This document shows, piece by piece, positions 36,939-48,433 of a stretch of DNA of 64,000 nucleotides. This DNA is from Jeotgalicoccus psychrophilus DSM 19085 (GTDB lineage Bacteria; Bacillota; Bacilli; Staphylococcales; Salinicoccaceae). The stretch spans positions 496,001 through 560,000 of the forward strand of contig NZ_AUEF01000001.1 of assembly GCF_000425845.1 (NCBI RefSeq), in the 5' to 3' direction. The notes under the pieces are model-generated. The model did not search any database and was not told the origin of the DNA. It saw nothing but the letters and a program-made list of their open reading frames with translations. Positions within the stretch are counted from its first letter, which is position 1, and each line of letters begins with the position of its first letter. The translations under genes and the position numbers were made by a program.

Positions 36939-37997
36939 TTATAGACAGCTAATAATTTTTTCAGTCATTTCCGTTGTAGATAACGTCGCTGCTCCGTCAA
37001 TCTTTAAATCTGCCGTTTTAAACCCTTCAGAAAGCACCTGATTTACCGCTTGTTCTATTGCGGCTGATTCCTCGTGCAAATCAAATGAATATTTCAGCAT
37101 CATTCCGACCGACAACATCATGCCGATTGGATTAGCTTTATTCTCTCCTGCAATATCAGGCGCCGAACCGTGAATCGGTTCGAACAACCCTAACCCCGTC
37201 TCACTTAAACTGGCCGACGGCAGTGTACCAAGTGACCCTGTAATAACAGAAGCTTCATCGCTTAAAATATCTCCAAACAGGTTCTCCGTTACAATCACAT
37301 CGAAATACGCAGGATTCGTAATCAGTTTCATCGCTGCTGCATCTACCAGTTCATGCTCTACCGTGACTTCAGGATATTCTTTACTGACTGCATTTACTAT
37401 TTCGCGCCACATCCGGCTCGATTCCAGCACGTTTGCCTTATCGACAGATGTTAAATGTTTACGGCGTGTCATCGCTGTATCAAATGCTGTCCGGACGATA
37501 CGTTCAATTTCATCATGTGTATAAGTTAACGTATCGACAACACTTCTGCCGCCGTCACGCCGTTCACTCGGCTGACCGAAATAGAGCCCGCCTGTCAGTT
37601 CCCTGACAATCATTAAATCACTGCCGTGGACGATGCTTTGTTTTAACGGTGATGATGCTTTTAGCGAATCAAATATAGTCACCGGACGCAGATTCGCAAA
37701 TAAATTAAAGTGTTTGCGGATTTTTAACAATCCCTGCTCCGGGCGGATTTTACTGTCTGCCCATTTCGGACCGCCGACAGCACCCAGTAAAATAGCATCA
37801 GCCGATTCACATGCTGCGATTGTTTCTTGCGGGAGCGGATTATTGTATTTATCAATGGCAACTCCGCCAATATCTTTTGTGTCCACAGTAAATTCGTGAT
37901 TAAATTTTTCTCCTACAGCCTTAAGCAGCACTTCAGCCGATTTCATTATTTCCGGACCGATACCATCGCCGGGAAGTGTAATTATATGTTTTTTCAT
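36939..37997 (-). CDS. leuB: 3-isopropylmalate dehydrogenase LeuB
   Basis: NAD-dependent oxidative decarboxylase for leucine synthesis (352 residues). [32 protein letters not shown] and [25 protein letters not shown] are the family motifs for nucleotide, substrate and metal binding. Confidence 0.97.
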   Translation of the reverse strand: MKKHIITLPGDGIGPEIMKSAEVLLKAVGEKFNHEFTVDTKDIGGVAIDKYNNPLPQETIAACESADAILLGAVGGPKWADSKIRPEQGLLKIRKHFNLFANLRPVTIFDSLKASSPLKQSIVHGSDLMIVRELTGGLYFGQPSERRDGGRSVVDTLTYTHDEIERIVRTAFDTAMTRRKHLTSVDKANVLESSRMWREIVNAVSKEYPEVTVEHELVDAAAMKLITNPAYFDVIVTENLFGDILSDEASVITGSLGTLPSASLSETGLGLFEPIHGSAPDIAGENKANPIGMMLSVGMMLKYSFDLHEESAAIEQAVNQVLSEGFKTADLKIDGAATLSTTEMTEKIISCL

Positions 37998-38012
37998 TGC
38001 CGTTTCTCCCCT

Positions 38013-39569
38013 TTATGCATTTACGCTTACTGCAGGTGTTACCGCCTGTTCACTCATCAGATAGCGGTTCACTGCATTAATATATGCATTTGCCGATGCT
38101 GCGAGCACGTCCTGAGCAGTGCCGCGTCCTGAAAACTGCCGGCCGTTAATATTAAGCTGAACGCGTGATTCTGCAAGTGCATCTTTACCGCCGCCGACTG
38201 AGCTCAGCTGGTAATCTAGCAGGTTAGTCGTTTCAGCAAGTATTTCCTGAATTGCTTTATACAATGCTTCGACACTGCCGGAACCTGTAACTTCATGTGA
38301 GACTTGTTTGCCAGTTGGAGTCACTACATCGATATGTGCTTTCGTCTGACCGTCCTGTTCGTAATTCACTTCGAAATTTTCCAATACGTAGCGTTCAATA
38401 TTCGATGCATCTGTTTTAATTTCCATAATGATGGAATATAAATCATCATCGGTTATTTCTTTTTTATGATCAGTAAGCTCTTTAAAGTTTTTAAACGCAA
38501 GAGACAGCTCTTCTTCAGTCAGGTCCACATTAAATGATTTCACTTTATCTTTAAATGCATGACGCCCTGAATGTTTTCCAAGGAATAGCGGTTCAGCCGA
38601 TACACCGACCAGTGCCGGAGAAATAATTTCATAAGTTTCCACGTTTTTCAGCATACCGTCCTGATGAATTCCTGCTTCATGTGCATAGGCGTTGCGGCCG
38701 ATAATTGCTTTGTTCGGCTGCACTGCCATGCCTGTCAGTTTTGCGACAATATCACTCGAGCGTTTAATCTCCTGTAAATTTAAGTTCGTTGTATACGGAT
38801 AAAAATCTCCCCGTATGTGTAATGCTACTGCGATTTCTTCCAGTGCTGCGTTCCCTGCACGTTCGCCGATACCATTAATAGAGCATTCTATTTGAGTCGC
38901 TCCATTTTCAATACCTGCTACCGAGTTTGCGACTGCCATGCCAAGATCATTGTGACAGTGCGTCGACAGAATTGCTTTACTGATATTCGGCACATTATCC
39001 GAGACATACTTGAACATCTCACCGTATTCTTTCGGCGTCGTGTAGCCGACTGTGTCAGGCAGATTAATAATTGTTGCACCCGCATCGATTACGGCTTCGA
39101 TAATTTCCGCGAGGAACGGCAGCTCTGTACGCGAAGCATCTTCTGCTGACCATTCCACTTCATTAAATAAATTCTTCGAATACTTCACCATCTCCACAGA
39201 TGTATCGATGACTTCTTGTTTGTTCATTTTCAGTTTAAACTCCCGGTGAATCGGGCTCGTTGCAAGGAAAATATGAATTCTTGGATTCGGTGTATTTCTA
39301 AGCGCCTCATGAGCACGGTCAATATCGTGCTTTTTCGTTCTTGCAAGCGCCGTTACCGTCGAATCTTTAATCGTATCTGCAATGAGCTTCACCGCTTGAA
39401 AGTCACCTTCTGAAGAGGCAGGAAAGCCTGCTTCTATAACGTCAACACCGAGTCTTTCGAGCTGTTTTGCAATCTCCAGTTTTTCTTTTTTATTTAAGTT
39501 GACCCCCGGTGACTGCTCACCGTCTCTCAGCGTTGTATCAAAGATTTTAATATTTGTTATATCAGTCAT
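38013..39569 (-). CDS. leuA: 2-isopropylmalate synthase LeuA
   Basis: Commits 2-ketoisovalerate and acetyl-CoA to leucine. The HMGL-like TIM barrel begins [17 protein letters not shown], with the metal motif [16 protein letters not shown]-terminal regulatory domain (about 390-518) for leucine feedback is present. I start at the ATG at 39569 (MTDITNIK), which has AGGAAGG upstream; the frame runs 17 codons further without conservation. 518 residues. Confidence 0.95.
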   Translation of the reverse strand: MTDITNIKIFDTTLRDGEQSPGVNLNKKEKLEIAKQLERLGVDVIEAGFPASSEGDFQAVKLIADTIKDSTVTALARTKKHDIDRAHEALRNTPNPRIHIFLATSPIHREFKLKMNKQEVIDTSVEMVKYSKNLFNEVEWSAEDASRTELPFLAEIIEAVIDAGATIINLPDTVGYTTPKEYGEMFKYVSDNVPNISKAILSTHCHNDLGMAVANSVAGIENGATQIECSINGIGERAGNAALEEIAVALHIRGDFYPYTTNLNLQEIKRSSDIVAKLTGMAVQPNKAIIGRNAYAHEAGIHQDGMLKNVETYEIISPALVGVSAEPLFLGKHSGRHAFKDKVKSFNVDLTEEELSLAFKNFKELTDHKKEITDDDLYSIIMEIKTDASNIERYVLENFEVNYEQDGQTKAHIDVVTPTGKQVSHEVTGSGSVEALYKAIQEILAETTNLLDYQLSSVGGGKDALAESRVQLNINGRQFSGRGTAQDVLAASANAYINAVNRYLMSEQAVTPAVSVNA

Positions 39570-39597
39570 ATTGACCTTCCTCTCTTCAGTTTTTATT

Positions 39598-40599
<1,002 letters not shown>

Positions 40600-40627
40600 T
40601 TAATTTCTCCCTTTTAAATATATTTTT

Positions 40628-41143
40628 TTAAACACTGAGTGTTTTTAAATCCTGTATGTTTTTCTGCTGTCCGCGTCTGAATGCTGTAACACCTGTGCGG
40701 GATAAATCTTTCAAGCCGTAAGGTGTCAGCAGTTCAATTAGTGCATCCACCTTATCCGGTTTTCCTGTTACTTCTATAATGAGTGAGTTTCTTGAAACAT
40801 CGAGCACTCTTGCCCTGAACGGTTCGATAATACTCTGGATTTCACTTCTCGATGTACTGTTCGCTCCAACTTTAATCAAAGCGAGTTCTCTCGAGACAAT
40901 TTTTGAATCAGTAATATCATCTACTTTCAGGATGTCGATTTGTTTGTGCAGCTGTTTAGTCAGCTGTTCCGAGCTTTTATCGTTTGCAATATCAACGACA
41001 ATTGTCATCTTCGATATGCCCTCGGCTTCCGAGGCACCCACCGTAATACTTTCGATATTAAATCCTCGTTTGGCAAGCATTCCAGTTACTCTGTTCAGCA
41101 CGCCGCTTGAGTTTTGCACTGTTAATGTGATTACTCGCTGCAT
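40628..41143 (-). CDS. ilvN: Acetolactate synthase small subunit
   Basis: Regulatory subunit of acetohydroxyacid synthase (171 residues). The N-terminal ACT domain ([23 protein letters not shown]) binds valine in homologues, and a second domain follows from about residue 80. Its start overlaps the end of ilvB by 13 bases. Also called ilvH in some annotations. Confidence 0.94.
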   Translation of the reverse strand: MQRVITLTVQNSSGVLNRVTGMLAKRGFNIESITVGASEAEGISKMTIVVDIANDKSSEQLTKQLHKQIDILKVDDITDSKIVSRELALIKVGANSTSRSEIQSIIEPFRARVLDVSRNSLIIEVTGKPDKVDALIELLTPYGLKDLSRTGVTAFRRGQQKNIQDLKTLSV

Positions 41144-42861
41144 TCTCTCACTCCTATCATTTCGTGATTTCCTTTTCCTGACGGCACCATTGGATATACA
41201 AGGTCAAGTTTTACAACTCTCGCATCGATTAATACCGGTTCATCTGAAGTCAGTGCTTCTTTCAGTTTTGCTGACACTTCATCTTCCTCGGTATATCTAA
41301 ATGATTTAACACCGAAGCTTTCACCAAGTTTTACAAAATCCGGATTCGTCTGCATCAGTGATTCAGAATAGCGTTCGTTGTAAAACTTCTCTTGCCATTG
41401 TCTGACCATACCAAGCGCTTCGTTATTCACGATAACTACTTTGACCGGCAGACCGTACTGTTTCAATGTTGCAAGTTCCTGCATTGTCATCTGGAAACCG
41501 CCGTCACCGACAATGGCAACAACTGTCTTATCCGGAAATGCCAGCTGTGCACCGATAGCTGCCGGTAAACCGAAGCCCATCGTGCCGAGACCGCCGGAAG
41601 TAACGAAATGGTTCGGTTCTCTGAAGTTATAAAACTGTGCACTCCACATTTGATGCTGTCCGACATCTGTCGTTACTATCGCTTTGCCTTCAGTCGCTTC
41701 ATATACTTGTTCGATAAACCACTGAGGCGAGATTAAATCTTCACTGCGTTTATACCATAATGGATTTTGTTCTTTATCAGCTTGTGTTTTATGTCTCCAG
41801 CTGTCGATTGTTTTCATCTTGCACTGTCCGCCGTTTAATAATTCAAGTGCTTCTTTCGCGTCGGCGACAACCGGTATTTGTGTTTCTATATTTTTACCAA
41901 TTTCCGCGGGATCGATATCGATATGAGCGACTCTTGCATGCGGTGCAAAATCAGCAATTTTACCTGTCAGTCTGTCATCGAATCTTGCACCGATGTTGAT
42001 TAATAAATCAGCATCGTGGATTGCCATATTCGCTGCATACGTGCCATGCATTCCTGCCATACCTAAGAAGTTTTTATCGTCAGCGTTAAAAGTTCCAAGT
42101 CCGAGCAGCGTAGATACTACAGGCAGATCATATTTTTTAATGAAGTCCCGCAGCTGCTCAGAAGCTTTAGCAAACTGAACACCTGCACCGGTCAGAACTA
42201 CCGGACGTTCAGAGTTCTGCAGTGCTTCCAGTAAACGGTTGATCTGCAGCGGATTCGGTTTAGTTGTCGGCTGATAGCCCGGCAGGCGAATCGTATCATC
42301 TGCTGCTTCTTCTACGACTGCTTCCGAGATATTTTTTGGAATATCGACTACAACCGGACCTGGGCGCCCTGTAGTAGCGATGTGAAATGCTTCTTTAACA
42401 ATTCGTTTTAAGTCTTTTACATCTGTTACCTGATAATTGTGTTTTGTAATCGGTGTGGTTAACCCGATAATATCCGCTTCCTGGAAAGCGTCTGTGCCGA
42501 TAACTTTCGATGATACCTGGCCGGTAAATGCAACGATCGGCAGTGAGTCCATCATCGCATCGGTAATACCTGTAATTAAGTTCGTCGCACCTGGTCCGCT
42601 CGTTGCAATAACGACCCCCGGCTTACTGCTTACTCTGGCATATCCTTCCGCTGCGTGGATTAAACCTTGTTCATGTCTACAAAGAATATGTTTGAATGAA
42701 CTCTCATGACGGTAGAGCGCATCGTAAATCGGAAGTACTGCACCGCCTGGATAACCGAAGACAGTATCTACTTCATGTTCCGCTAATGCTTCTACTAATA
42801 AGTCAGCACCTGTTTTTATATTCGCAATAACATCTTGTGAGTGTTCAACTTCAACCTTCAT
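41131..42861 (-). CDS. ilvB: Acetolactate synthase large subunit
   Basis: ThDP- and FAD-dependent catalytic subunit (576 residues) that makes acetolactate or acetohydroxybutyrate. [15 protein letters not shown], the catalytic Glu region [22 protein letters not shown] and the ThDP motif [21 protein letters not shown] are intact. First gene of the operon, translated after the T-box leader with AAGGAGG upstream. Confidence 0.96.
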   Translation of the reverse strand: MKVEVEHSQDVIANIKTGADLLVEALAEHEVDTVFGYPGGAVLPIYDALYRHESSFKHILCRHEQGLIHAAEGYARVSSKPGVVIATSGPGATNLITGITDAMMDSLPIVAFTGQVSSKVIGTDAFQEADIIGLTTPITKHNYQVTDVKDLKRIVKEAFHIATTGRPGPVVVDIPKNISEAVVEEAADDTIRLPGYQPTTKPNPLQINRLLEALQNSERPVVLTGAGVQFAKASEQLRDFIKKYDLPVVSTLLGLGTFNADDKNFLGMAGMHGTYAANMAIHDADLLINIGARFDDRLTGKIADFAPHARVAHIDIDPAEIGKNIETQIPVVADAKEALELLNGGQCKMKTIDSWRHKTQADKEQNPLWYKRSEDLISPQWFIEQVYEATEGKAIVTTDVGQHQMWSAQFYNFREPNHFVTSGGLGTMGFGLPAAIGAQLAFPDKTVVAIVGDGGFQMTMQELATLKQYGLPVKVVIVNNEALGMVRQWQEKFYNERYSESLMQTNPDFVKLGESFGVKSFRYTEEDEVSAKLKEALTSDEPVLIDARVVKLDLVYPMVPSGKGNHEMIGVRECSE

Positions 42862-42889
42862 AATATTTCCTCCTTATAGCATAAACTTA

Positions 42890-43175
42890 AAATAAAAAAG
42901 CCCAAATCTCTCAAAGATCATTATAGTAATGATCAATGGGGAGAAAGGAGCTTTCACGGTACCACCCAAATTTATATACACATTTCTGTACATACCTCTG
43001 CAACTGGCATAACCAGTTAAAATCAATAACGAGTTTTAACCCGTCCCAGCCTACTTCTTTTCAGCCGGGCACTCAGGGATGAGATTCTTTACTGCTACAT
43101 TCTGAGTTCGCACCAATCACTCAGTCTCTGAAAATGTTTTGCAGTACCGAAGTTCCCTTCAACGCTTTAAATTTA
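42890..43175 (-). ncRNA. T-box leader RNA of the ilv-leu operon, Leu (CUC) specifier
   Basis: Senses uncharged tRNA and controls readthrough into ilvB. On the minus strand the T-box GGGTGGTACCG is at 42967-42957. Stem I has helices AGGGA/TCCCT and TACTGC/GCAGTA enclosing the specifier loop AAGAATCTCA; CTC (43083-43081) followed by A before the lower helix fits a Leu codon. ATC overlaps by one register but lies in the helix. The terminator stem (AAAGCTC / GGGCTTT with inner GATCATTA / TAATGATC) ends in a T-run at 42899-42893. Confidence 0.9.
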
Positions 43176-43216
43176 ATATTTGAATTATTTGATTATTTAA
43201 TTTTCTTAATGAATGT

Positions 43217-43245
43217 ATAATACCCCGTATTTTCCTTAAAAGCAA
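43217..43245 (-). promoter_or_regulatory. Sigma-A promoter of the ilv-leu operon
   Basis: On the minus strand TTGCTT (43245-43240), 17-base spacer, TATTAT (43222-43217). Transcription would start near 43210, just before the T-box stem I. Confidence 0.75.
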
Positions 43246-43276
43246 CAGTAAAAAGCCAATTATTTTAAATAGTCTA

Positions 43277-43291
43277 ATATTTCTGATAATG
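43277..43291. promoter_or_regulatory. Possible CodY box upstream of ilvB
   Basis: ATATTTCTGATAATG matches the CodY consensus AATTTTCWGAAAATT at 11 of 15 positions. Its centre is about 74 bases upstream of the predicted ilvB start site. Confidence 0.45.
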
Positions 43292-43304
43292 TAATCGTTT
43301 ACAT
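43289..43304. promoter_or_regulatory. CcpA (cre) site upstream of ilvB
   Basis: ATGTAATCGTTTACAT fits WTGNAANCGNWNNCAW at every fixed position and is nearly palindromic. The centre lies about 87 bases upstream of the predicted start site. B. subtilis ilvB is activated by CcpA from a similarly far-upstream cre, so activation is the likely mode; that is inference. Confidence 0.65.
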
Positions 43305-43392
43305 TATTGATACGTACGCTTTTCATAAAATAAATGTTTTATACTCTTTTTACACGTTTTTAGATGAGTTGTTAAAACGAGAGAAAAACAAA

Positions 43393-43442
43393 AGAATCCG
43401 TACGTCTCTATTCGGGGAGAATTTGACGTACGGATTTTTTCA
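43393..43442. terminator. Terminator between ilvD and the ilvB promoter
   Basis: Perfect 12-bp stem AATCCGTACGTC / GACGTACGGATT with an 18-base loop; it separates the BASS-ilvD unit from ilvB. The strong T-run is on the plus strand, a weaker T-rich tract on the minus. Confidence 0.8.
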
Positions 43443-43459
43443 TCTTTTTATTAAATTTA

Positions 43460-45172
43460 TCAGTTTCTGCCCGGCAGATCATCCCTATTAAAGAAGTCTG
43501 TGATTGCACCCTTAGATGATGAAGAAACGATATGCGCATATTTACCAAGCACGCCTTTACTGTGAAGAGGCGGCAGCACTAAGTCTTTACGACGTTCTTT
43601 TAGTACTTCATCAGAAACATTAAACGACAGCTCTTTTGTATCCTGGTCTATCGTGACAATATCACCTGTTTGAATTAAGGCAACGTTGCCTCCGTCTTGT
43701 GCTTCCGGAGCGATATGGCCAACGACTAGTCCATGAGTCCCTCCGCTGAAACGGCCATCCGTTAAGAGCGCAACATCCTCACCGAGACCTTTACCCACAA
43801 TCAAGCTCGATAGTGACAGCATTTCCGGCATACCCGGTCCGCCCTTAGGGCCAACATAGCGAACAAGTACTACATCGCCTTTAACGATCTCGTTCGCCAT
43901 TACAGCTTCGATTGCTTCCTGTTCGTTATCGAACACTTTCGCTTCTCCGACGTGACGGCGTACTTTAACACCAGATACTTTTGCTACTGCACCTTCCGGC
44001 GCCAGGTTACCTTTAAGCACGATTAACGGACCATCAGCGCGTTTTGGATTTTCAAGCGGCATAATGACATCCTGTCCGGCTTTTAAATGTTCAACTTCAG
44101 CAAGATTTTCAGCGACTGTCTTACCTGTTACTGTCAGGCAGTCACCGTGAATATATCCTTTTTCGTGAAGATATTTCATAACACCCTGCACTCCGCCGAC
44201 ATTAAACAGATCCTGGAATACATATTTACCTGAAGGTTTTAAGTCAGCCAAATGCGGTACTTTCTCCTGGAAATCGTTAAAGTCATCAATTGTTAATTCA
44301 ACTTCAGCTGCGTGAGCGATTGCTAACAGATGAAGAATCGCATTTGTCGATCCGCCGAGTGCGAGAACGACAGTAATTGCATTTTCAAAAGCTTCTCTTG
44401 TTAAAATATCTTTCGGATAAATTTCTTTTTCCAGCAGGTTAAGTACTGCTTTCCCCGCTTCATATACATCCTGTTCTTTTTCTTTTGTCACTGCAGGGTT
44501 GGATGCCGAGCCTGGGAGACTGAGTCCCATTGCTTCGAGCGCAGCAGCCATCGTGTTTGCCGTATACATGCCGCCGCATGCCCCCGGTCCCGGACATCCT
44601 GCACATTCTACTTTTTTGAGCTCTGCATCATCAATATCTCCATTATTCCATTTGCCGACACCTTCGAATACAGAAACAAGATCGATATCCTGGCCATTAT
44701 GCCGTCCCGGTGCAATTGTTCCACCGTAAACAAATACAGCCGGGATATTCGTATTCGCTATAGCAATCGCACAGCCTGGCATGTTTTTATCGCATCCGCC
44801 AATTGCAACGAATGAATCAAAGTTCTGTCCCTGAACCATCGTTTCAATAGAATCTGCAATAATATCACGTGACGGTAATGAGAAACGCATTCCCGGTGTC
44901 CCCATTGCAATACCATCTGCGACAGTGATTGTGTTAAATTGAACCGGTACCCCGCCCGCTTCAGAAACACCTTCTTTAGCGAATTGTGCAAGGTCGTTTA
45001 AATGAATGTTACATGGTGTTGTTTCAGCCCAGTTGCTGACAACTCCAATTTGCGGTTTCTTAAAACTTTCATCAGTAAAACCGACAGCTCTCATCATTGC
45101 TCTGTTTGGTGCTTTTAATCCAATATCATCATATACATTTGAACGAATTCTTATATCTTTCTTCTCTGTCAT
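43460..45172 (-). CDS. ilvD: Dihydroxyacid dehydratase IlvD
   Basis: Iron-sulphur enzyme that makes 2-ketoisovalerate and 2-keto-3-methylvalerate (570 residues). Cluster ligands are in GCDKNMPGC and [34 protein letters not shown] is another signature. It is the second gene after a BASS transporter, 24 bases away, and is not in the main ilv operon. Confidence 0.97.
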   Translation of the reverse strand: MTEKKDIRIRSNVYDDIGLKAPNRAMMRAVGFTDESFKKPQIGVVSNWAETTPCNIHLNDLAQFAKEGVSEAGGVPVQFNTITVADGIAMGTPGMRFSLPSRDIIADSIETMVQGQNFDSFVAIGGCDKNMPGCAIAIANTNIPAVFVYGGTIAPGRHNGQDIDLVSVFEGVGKWNNGDIDDAELKKVECAGCPGPGACGGMYTANTMAAALEAMGLSLPGSASNPAVTKEKEQDVYEAGKAVLNLLEKEIYPKDILTREAFENAITVVLALGGSTNAILHLLAIAHAAEVELTIDDFNDFQEKVPHLADLKPSGKYVFQDLFNVGGVQGVMKYLHEKGYIHGDCLTVTGKTVAENLAEVEHLKAGQDVIMPLENPKRADGPLIVLKGNLAPEGAVAKVSGVKVRRHVGEAKVFDNEQEAIEAVMANEIVKGDVVLVRYVGPKGGPGMPEMLSLSSLIVGKGLGEDVALLTDGRFSGGTHGLVVGHIAPEAQDGGNVALIQTGDIVTIDQDTKELSFNVSDEVLKERRKDLVLPPLHSKGVLGKYAHIVSSSSKGAITDFFNRDDLPGRN

Positions 45173-45196
45173 AGTTGCCCCCGCCTTTTTAATCTT

Positions 45197-46192
45197 TTAA
45201 ACTTCTGTTTGCTTAACTTCTTTATGTTCTTCTACTGTTTCCTTATCTTTTTTAGTTACATCTTTATCATTACCAAGTTTACTCAGCCAATTCGCTGCAA
45301 GTGAACCGGAAATATTGTGCCAGACACTGAATAGTGCTCCCGGTACAGCTGCGATTGGTGAAAAGTGTGTTGCTGCAAGAGTTGCTGCAAGCCCTGAATT
45401 CTGCATGCCCACCTCAATTGATAAAGTTTTTGTATCCCGTAAATCAAATCGTAATACTTTTCCAAGAAGATATCCGACTAAATACCCAAGTAAATTGTGG
45501 AGTATCACCACTGCAAAAATAAGTAAGCCCGAAGCAAGTATATTTTCAACGTTATTTGATACAACCGCAGTAATTACGCCGATAATCCCAATTACAGAAA
45601 TTAATGGCAGGACTCCTATAGCCTGTTCAACTTTATTTCCGAGCAGATACTGTACTGCAACTCCAAGTGCAATCGGTACAAGTACAATTTGGATAATTGA
45701 AATAAACATTGCTGAGAACGAAACCGGCAGCCATGCACTTGCTAACAGCAGTGTCAAAGCCGGTGTAATAATCGGTGCAAGTAAAGTCGACACAGACGTT
45801 GCTGTAACCGATAATGCCATGTTTCCTTTTGCAAGGTATGTCATAACGTTACTTGACGTACCGCCCGGGGAACACCCGACAAGAATTACACCAATCGCAA
45901 TTTCCGGCGGCAGCTGGAATAGAAAAACCAGTCCTACTGCAATAAGCGGCATGATTGTGTACTGTGCCACTACTAGAGTAATGACTTCTTTCGGCGCTGT
46001 TATCACCTGTTTAAAATCTTTTAATTTTAAAGTCAGCCCCATGCCGAACATAATAATTCCGAGCAGCAGATTTATGTATGGAGAAATCCACGTAAAACCT
46101 CCAGGAAGAAGAAAAGCTAATGCTGCGAATAAAATAACCCAGACAGCAAAAGTATTGCCTATAAATGTACTCAATTTGATTAAAGCCTTCAC
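45197..46192 (-). CDS. Bile acid:sodium symporter (BASS) family transporter
   Basis: Ten-helix sodium-coupled carrier (331 residues). The family motif VGCSPGGTSSNVMTYLAKGN and EVGMQNSGLAATLA are intact, with a charged Lys/Glu tail (about 300-331). GTG at 46192 is chosen since GGAG lies 8 bases upstream; an earlier GTG overlaps that site. Homologues carry organic acids such as pyruvate, pantoate or ketopantoate. Co-transcription with ilvD, which makes the ketopantoate precursor, hints at a 2-keto acid or pantoate-type substrate (inference). Confidence 0.88.
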   Translation of the reverse strand: MKALIKLSTFIGNTFAVWVILFAALAFLLPGGFTWISPYINLLLGIIMFGMGLTLKLKDFKQVITAPKEVITLVVAQYTIMPLIAVGLVFLFQLPPEIAIGVILVGCSPGGTSSNVMTYLAKGNMALSVTATSVSTLLAPIITPALTLLLASAWLPVSFSAMFISIIQIVLVPIALGVAVQYLLGNKVEQAIGVLPLISVIGIIGVITAVVSNNVENILASGLLIFAVVILHNLLGYLVGYLLGKVLRFDLRDTKTLSIEVGMQNSGLAATLAATHFSPIAAVPGALFSVWHNISGSLAANWLSKLGNDKDVTKKDKETVEEHKEVKQTEV

Positions 46193-46244
46193 CTGAATCA
46201 CTCCAATTCAATTCTTATTTAGTTATAACAGGTATCATAACAGA

Positions 46245-46259
46245 AATATTCAGATTTTA
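46245..46259. promoter_or_regulatory. Possible CodY box in the BASS-ilvD promoter
   Basis: AATATTCAGATTTTA matches 10 of 15 CodY consensus positions and overlaps the spacer of a candidate promoter whose -10 TATGAT is at 46239-46234 (minus strand; the -35 is weak). A second 10/15 match is at 46284-46298. Confidence 0.35.
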
Positions 46260-46339
46260 GAATATGGATATTTGATTATTTAATAAATTCAGATAACTCA
46301 ATAATTATATAAAGTACTGCAGACATTGATATCATCGCG

Positions 46340-46355
46340 TTGTTATCGGTTACAT
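46340..46355. promoter_or_regulatory. CcpA (cre) site upstream of the BASS-ilvD unit
   Basis: On the minus strand ATGTAACCGATAACAA fits WTGNAANCGNWNNCAW at every fixed position. It lies about 155 bases before the BASS start codon, mirroring the cre upstream of ilvB. The rest of the 46193-46387 gap is AT-rich with no other feature seen apart from the possible CodY boxes. Confidence 0.55.
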
Positions 46356-46387
46356 AATCGATTAACATTTATGTGTAAAATTTTACA

Positions 46388-46427
46388 AAATAAAAACCGA
46401 AAGCGCTTTTTATGCTCTTCCGGTTCA
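46388..46427 (-). terminator. Terminator after the DUF4064 gene
   Basis: Stem AACCGGAAG / CTTTCGGTT (one mismatch) with inner GC pairs, followed on the minus strand by TTTTTATTTTG. Confidence 0.7.
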
Positions 46428-46435
46428 ATATTTTT

Positions 46436-47311
46436 TTACTTGCGGTTTCTGCGGTCAACGTTGTCTCTTCTCGTACGGGCGGGGTCTGCTCTGTCGATTT
46501 CATTTAAATCTTCCAGTTCAACGCCGCTGTTACGCTCGTATTCGCGCTCAGTCACCGGACGATTGATATTATTAGAATCGATATTATTATCTACAGCGTT
46601 CACTTCATCCTCATCGATGCGGCTGAATTTACGTGTGCTTTCAATATCGTCATTGTTAACATCATTATTATTGTCATTGTTATAACTGTATTCCGAATCT
46701 CTGTTCTGATGAACTTTAACATCATCGTCAACAGTCACTGTTCGGTGCTGTTCATGTTCATCTCTGTGATTCTGTTGCGGGCGGTAGTCGTTGCGCTCAT
46801 CACGTGTATTGCTGTCATTACGCTCTTCACGCGGATAAGCCTTCGCCGGTTTCTCATTCTTAACTACTAAATCTTTACGTGCAAACAGCAGAATTGCTGC
46901 AATTACGAAAAATAGTGATGAAACTAAAGTAAATACTAATGGTGCTGCCAGGATAGCTGCAATCAGCAGTAAGATACCTGCTAAAATTCTGCGGCGCATA
47001 TTCAATAGTCCGAGTATTGCAATGATTAAAGGTAGTGCAAGATACAGTGCTACCATCCAAAAGCTGCTTAGTCCTGAAATTGTCATATCGATGACAGCCT
47101 GAGGATCAACACCCTGAGTATTGATGCCCTCCATCTGAGATTCTACCTGATTGGTGATTTGCTCAATTTGAGCCGGGTCATTCATAGTAACTAATGAGAA
47201 AAACAAGATTCCTGCGGTAAATGCCAGCAGTATAAGCCAGCCAAGCCAGCCAAATATTCTTTCAGCAATACGGCTGACGGGTTTTACAGTCTGTGTGTAT
47301 TCTTTAGCCAT
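46436..47311 (-). CDS. DUF4064 domain membrane protein with charged low-complexity tail
   Basis: 291 residues with four membrane segments (about 19-40, 85-106, 108-128, 130-143) resembling DUF4064 proteins; S. aureus has a similar gene next to potD. The C-terminal half (about 150-291) is hydrophilic and low-complexity, rich in Asn, Asp, Arg and Glu with an N/D run near 210-222. Function unknown. Followed by a terminator; it is 51 bases after potD. Confidence 0.75.
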   Translation of the reverse strand: MAKEYTQTVKPVSRIAERIFGWLGWLILLAFTAGILFFSLVTMNDPAQIEQITNQVESQMEGINTQGVDPQAVIDMTISGLSSFWMVALYLALPLIIAILGLLNMRRRILAGILLLIAAILAAPLVFTLVSSLFFVIAAILLFARKDLVVKNEKPAKAYPREERNDSNTRDERNDYRPQQNHRDEHEQHRTVTVDDDVKVHQNRDSEYSYNNDNNNDVNNDDIESTRKFSRIDEDEVNAVDNNIDSNNINRPVTEREYERNSGVELEDLNEIDRADPARTRRDNVDRRNRK

Positions 47312-47362
47312 AATAATCCTCCTAAGTTGTCTTTAATTAGTTAATACCCATGTCACATTTTT

Positions 47363-48433
47363 TTAATCAAGTGACATTTTAAATTGTAAAAATAGCTCAT
47401 TATAACGGCTGATCATCTCAGGTCCGAGATCTCTGTACATTTCCAGTGATTCAAGCTGTTCATCTTCCGGATAAAATCTCGTATCTTTACGGACTTCTTC
47501 GTCCATCAATTCAAGTGCCGCAGTATTCGGCGTGGCATAGCCCACCCACTCGGTGTTCACTGCAGCAATTTCACTGTCTAAGAGAAAATTGATAAACTGA
47601 TAAGCACCGTCAGTGTTCTCCGAGTTTTTCGGAATGACCATTGCATCAAACCATAAATTAGAGCCTTCTTTTGGTACAGTATAATTCATTTCGTCATTTT
47701 CCCGCATTATATCCTGTGCCATACCGCTCCACACAACAGCAACCTGTGCTTCGTTCTCCGTCATCATCGAGGCAATTTCATCGCCGACGATTCCCCGGAT
47801 ATTCGGTGACAGCTGGATTAATTTATCCGCTGCCGTTTGCAGCTTTTCATCATCCGTCGTGTTTAGCGACTCACCCATACTGTTTAATGACATGCCGAGT
47901 ACTTCTCTCGCACCGTCCACCATCAGTATTTCATTTTCCAGTGATTCATCCCATAAAGTATTCCACGTTGAAAATTTGAGTTCCGGTACAATTTCTTCAT
48001 TATATAAAATTCCTACTGTACCGAAAAAGTACGGAACTGAGTATGCAGTAATTTCTTCGGGCATTCTCGATGAAATATCATTATCTATATTTTTAGCATT
48101 TGGAAGTCTGCTGTAATCGAGCGGAATAATTAACTGATCTTTAATCATTTTCTCAACAGTATATTCGCTTGGAAAAATAACATCATATGGTGTGCCTCCT
48201 TGGTTAACCTTAACCATCATCGCTTCATTTGAATCAAACGTTTCATAGACAACACGTATTCCTGTTTCTTCATAGAATTTCTCGAGCAGCCCCGGGTCGA
48301 TATATTCTCCCCAGTTATAAACATAAAGTGTATTACCATCATTATTGTCTGACTGTTCCAGCAGATTTGCAGTTACGAGAAGTATAATTCCAGCTGTCAG
48401 TGATACCGCAATTAGACTGATAAAAGTTTTCAT
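47363..48433 (-). CDS. potD: Spermidine/putrescine ABC transporter substrate-binding protein PotD
   Basis: Extracytoplasmic polyamine-binding protein (356 residues). An N-terminal hydrophobic segment (about 4-25) has no lipobox Cys, so it looks like an uncleaved anchor. NTLYVYNWGEYIDPGLLEKF is the typical PotD beginning. Start overlaps potC by 4 bases. Confidence 0.92.
   Translation of the reverse strand: MKTFISLIAVSLTAGIILLVTANLLEQSDNNDGNTLYVYNWGEYIDPGLLEKFYEETGIRVVYETFDSNEAMMVKVNQGGTPYDVIFPSEYTVEKMIKDQLIIPLDYSRLPNAKNIDNDISSRMPEEITAYSVPYFFGTVGILYNEEIVPELKFSTWNTLWDESLENEILMVDGAREVLGMSLNSMGESLNTTDDEKLQTAADKLIQLSPNIRGIVGDEIASMMTENEAQVAVVWSGMAQDIMRENDEMNYTVPKEGSNLWFDAMVIPKNSENTDGAYQFINFLLDSEIAAVNTEWVGYATPNTAALELMDEEVRKDTRFYPEDEQLESLEMYRDLGPEMISRYNELFLQFKMSLD

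Noticed and set aside
40779-41300. 173-codon plus-strand frame across ilvN/ilvB
   Set aside because: Antisense to two well-supported genes; composition is that of a shadow frame, and there is no ribosome site.
45315-46196. Long 293-codon open frame on the plus strand
   Set aside because: It lies fully antisense to the BASS transporter, has no family features and is explained as a shadow of that gene.
47343-47372. Hairpin ATGTCAC / GTGACAT at the potD stop as a terminator
   Set aside because: Only 7 bp and not followed by a T-run on the minus strand, so readthrough into the DUF4064 gene seems likely.
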